Below are positions 61,736 through 64,000 of a stretch of 64,000 nt of DNA, piece after piece. Where the stretch lies: positions 3,782,001-3,846,000 of the forward strand of contig NZ_AP022605.1 of assembly GCF_010728155.1 (NCBI RefSeq), written 5' to 3'. The notes beneath the pieces were generated by a model. The model worked only from the letters and a program-made list of their open reading frames with translations, was not told where the DNA came from and made no database searches. Made by a program: the position numbers and the translations under genes. Every line of letters begins with the position of its first letter. The first letter of the stretch is position 1. The DNA comes from Mycolicibacterium doricum. Lineage in GTDB: Bacteria > Actinomycetota > Actinomycetes > Mycobacteriales > Mycobacteriaceae.

Positions 61736-63805
61736 ATGGCGTTGATACCGCTGAACCTGTTTGTCTCCCACGACGGTAAGTCGAAACGGCAGCACATCAC
61801 CTGCCGCTACAAGTGCGGTGACGCCTGCTGGAAGCCCGTTCCCAACACCAGCGACAACGCGTACTTCGGCGACATCGTCAAGGCGGTGCGTCGCCGGTCG
61901 ATGCTGCAGGCGACCGGCGTCACCGTGTTGGCCGTCGGCGCTGGATCGGTGCTCGCCGCATGCGGGAGTGACGAGCAACCCGCCGCCAGTCCCACGACCT
62001 CGGACGCAGCGCCGGAGTCCCCGGCGGGTATGAAGTTCACCTCGGTGGCGCCCAACAGCGAGGACGCGGTCGTCGTCGCCGAGGGCTACCAGCAGGCAGT
62101 CGTCATCAGCTGGGGCGACCCAATCCTGCCGAACGCGCCGAGATTCGACGTCACCAACCAGACCGGCGCTGCGCAGCGCGGTCAGTTCGGCTTCAACAAC
62201 GACTTCGCCGGGCTGCTACCGATCGAGGGTCAGCAAAACCGCTTCCTGCTGGTGACCAATTTCGAGTACGTGGACCCGGTGTTCATGTTCCCCGGCTACA
62301 ACCCCGACGCCCCCACCCGCGAGCACTTCGATGTCGAGATCGCCGCGGTCGGCATGGGTGTCGTCGAGGTGGAGCGCACGCCGCAGGGGCTGAGGCCGGT
62401 CATGGGCCGCTACAACCGCCGCATCACCGCCGACACCCCGCACACGCTGACGGGTCCCGCCGCGGGCACCGACTTCGTCAAGACCGCCGCGGATCCGGAC
62501 GGCCGCACGATTGCGGGAACGTTCGCCAACTGCGCCGGCGGCGTCACCCCGTGGGGCACCGTACTCTCGGGTGAAGAGAACTTCCAGGACTACTTCGGTG
62601 CCGCCGAGGGCGCGCCGACGCCGAACCCGGTGGACGCCGACCGGCTCGACCGCTACGGTGTCTCGCTGGAACCGACCGCCCTTCTCTGGGAGACCTTCGA
62701 CCCTCGCTTCGACCTGACGCAGACACCCAACGAGCCGAACCGGTTCGGCTACATTGTGGAGCTCAATCCGTGGGACCCGAACTCGACCCCGGTCAAGCAC
62801 TCCGCGATGGGCCGGCTCAAGCACGAGGGCGCGAACATCTACGTCACCGACGACGGCACGGTGGTCGCCTACACAGGTGACGACGAGCGCTTCGACTACA
62901 TGTACAAATTCGTCTCCAGCAAGAAGATGCAACCGGGACGCGACCCGGCGGCGATGGCGCACAACATGACCCTCTTGGACGAAGGCACGCTGTACGTCGC
63001 CAAGTTGACCAGCGACATCCCGGCCGACGAGATCGACGGCTCGGGCAAGCTCCCGTCGAAGGGCTCGTTCAGCGGCAGCGGCACCTGGATCCCGCTGCTG
63101 CGCTCGGCTCCTGGGGGTCAGGCCGAGTCGCTGGTCGACGGGATCTCTGCCCAGGAGGCCGCCGTGTTCACCCGCATGGCCGCCGACAAGGCCGGTGCCA
63201 CCAAGATGGACCGGCCGGAGGACTTCGAGGCCAACCCCAAGACCGGCAAGGTCTACGTCGCACTCACCAACAACGACGAACGCGGCGCGGAGGGCGAGGC
63301 GCCGCCCGATGCGGCCAACCCGCGCAACGACAACAAGAACGGCCAGGTCCTCGAGATCACCGACAACCACGCCGGCACCGACTTCAGCTGGAACCTGCTG
63401 CTGGTCTGCGGCGATCCCGCCGCGGCCGACACGTACTTCGGCGGCTTCGACAAGAGCAAGGTCAGCCCGATCTCGTGCCCGGACAACCTCGCCTTCGACA
63501 ACTACGGCAACCTGTGGATCTCCACCGACGGCAACGCGCTGGACTCCAACGACGGCCTGTTCGCCGTGGCGCTGGAGGGCCCGAACCGCGGCGAGACCAA
63601 GCAGTTCCTCACCGTGCCGTTGGGGGCGGAGACCTGTGGGCCGATCGTCATGGATGACTTGGTGATGGTCGCCGTCCAGCATCCGGGCGAGAACGACGAC
63701 AACAGCATCGACAACCCGCTCTCACGGTGGCCGGAAGGCGGGAACGGCACCGCGCGGCCGTCGATGGTGGCGGTGTGGAAGGCCGACGGCCAGATCGGCG
63801 TGTAG
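61736..63805 (+). CDS. PhoX-family alkaline phosphatase (DUF839)
   Basis: 689 residues from ATG 61736. The opening LFVSHDGKSKRQHITCRYKCGDAC and DNAYFGDIVKAV are typical of PhoX. A twin-arginine-like leader (RRRSMLQATGVTVLAVGAGSVLAAC) precedes the mature domain. The domain shows CAGGVTPWGTVLSGEENFQDYF (metal-binding Glu residues), MGRLKHEGANI, VAYTGDDERFDYMYKFVS, and RPEDFEANPKTGKVYVALTNN. PhoX enzymes bind Fe/Ca and release phosphate from esters outside the cell. The PHO-box-like repeat upstream agrees with this. Confidence 0.93.
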   Translation: MALIPLNLFVSHDGKSKRQHITCRYKCGDACWKPVPNTSDNAYFGDIVKAVRRRSMLQATGVTVLAVGAGSVLAACGSDEQPAASPTTSDAAPESPAGMKFTSVAPNSEDAVVVAEGYQQAVVISWGDPILPNAPRFDVTNQTGAAQRGQFGFNNDFAGLLPIEGQQNRFLLVTNFEYVDPVFMFPGYNPDAPTREHFDVEIAAVGMGVVEVERTPQGLRPVMGRYNRRITADTPHTLTGPAAGTDFVKTAADPDGRTIAGTFANCAGGVTPWGTVLSGEENFQDYFGAAEGAPTPNPVDADRLDRYGVSLEPTALLWETFDPRFDLTQTPNEPNRFGYIVELNPWDPNSTPVKHSAMGRLKHEGANIYVTDDGTVVAYTGDDERFDYMYKFVSSKKMQPGRDPAAMAHNMTLLDEGTLYVAKLTSDIPADEIDGSGKLPSKGSFSGSGTWIPLLRSAPGGQAESLVDGISAQEAAVFTRMAADKAGATKMDRPEDFEANPKTGKVYVALTNNDERGAEGEAPPDAANPRNDNKNGQVLEITDNHAGTDFSWNLLLVCGDPAAADTYFGGFDKSKVSPISCPDNLAFDNYGNLWISTDGNALDSNDGLFAVALEGPNRGETKQFLTVPLGAETCGPIVMDDLVMVAVQHPGENDDNSIDNPLSRWPEGGNGTARPSMVAVWKADGQIGV

Positions 63806-63836
63806 CCGCACGCACCGCCGGACTACCATTCGGCGG

Positions 63837-64000
63837 ATGACGTCGACCCGCCTTGTCACCGTGGACCTCGCCCACGAGGGCAACGAGGCCTCCGACCTCG
63901 TCCACGTCGACAACGAGGCGCTGCTCGACGCCCACGGATGGGATCTCGGATTCTGGACCGTGCTCGACGAGGGTTCGGTCGAGGACTGCGTCGCGGTGCT
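63837..64000 (+). CDS. Unknown protein, 5' part at window end
   Basis: From ATG 63837 the frame MTSTRLVTVDLAHEGNEASDLVHVDNEALLDAHGWDLGFWTVLDEGS stays open to the end of the window. It lies 31 bases after phoX on the same strand. I do not recognise it from this portion. Confidence 0.5.
   Translation, partial: MTSTRLVTVDLAHEGNEASDLVHVDNEALLDAHGWDLGFWTVLDEGSVEDCVAV

Overview
The window looks like chromosome of a Mycobacterium/Mycolicibacterium-type actinobacterium. GC content is high. The last 16 kb carry the conserved mycobacterial block dnaB - rplI - rpsR - ssb - rpsF - Rv0051-like mannosyltransferase - ponA1 - Rv0049-like - Rv0048c-like - PadR (Rv0047c-like) - ino1 - Rv0045c-like - phoX. dnaB holds an intein of mycobacterial type, and WXG100/EspC-like proteins, LppA-like lipoproteins, an arabinosyltransferase (emb) remnant and PknB-type kinases all point the same way.

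The first 48.6 kb is an accessory region built largely from nested and decayed mobile elements. From left to right: a frameshifted copper chaperone behind a CsoR-type operator; an IS110 transposase split by a group II intron whose exact removal restores the reading frame (1.1-4.9 kb); small metabolic and regulatory pairs (WYL/VOC, TetR/carotenoid oxygenase, a membrane protein behind a BlaI-like operator, an alpha/beta hydrolase); an IS3 element with an IS1380 element nested inside its orfB, flanked by a 4-bp target duplication (12.0-15.2 kb); a type VII-style effector module with a DUF6973-like toxin domain and a membrane protein (15.6-17.7 kb); a frameshifted transposon-like protein of unknown class (17.8-19.3 kb); a SHOCT/PepSY-like/DsrE operon; and a graveyard of emb, IS1380, ISNCY-like and TniQ fragments (21.5-25.3 kb).

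An intact glycogen phosphorylase follows, then an orphan HamA/DUF1837-like defence nuclease and an HTH protein. A symmetric cell-envelope block comes next: Ser/Thr kinase, peptidoglycan amidase (frameshifted), LppA-like lipoprotein, DUF1023 hydrolase, EspC-like WXG protein, second kinase (30.6-38.3 kb). An IS21 with a 33-bp imperfect terminal repeat and a GAAT duplication has split a small 107-codon gene (39.5-42.5 kb). Beyond it lie an XRE regulator, a broken TniQ-type protein, and an ISAs1 element whose left terminal repeat is interrupted by a second group II intron. That ISAs1 also truncates a ThsB-like TIR gene (43.2-48.3 kb).

The right-hand block is ordinary, well-ordered core genome on both strands: ribosomal and replication genes (minus strand, with 4-bp overlaps in part), cell-wall synthesis (ponA1), inositol synthesis (ino1 with a PadR regulator) and a PhoX phosphatase behind an 11-bp-periodic PHO-box-like repeat. 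Single-base frameshifts are concentrated in the accessory half. In the core half only the Rv0045c-like hydrolase is broken.
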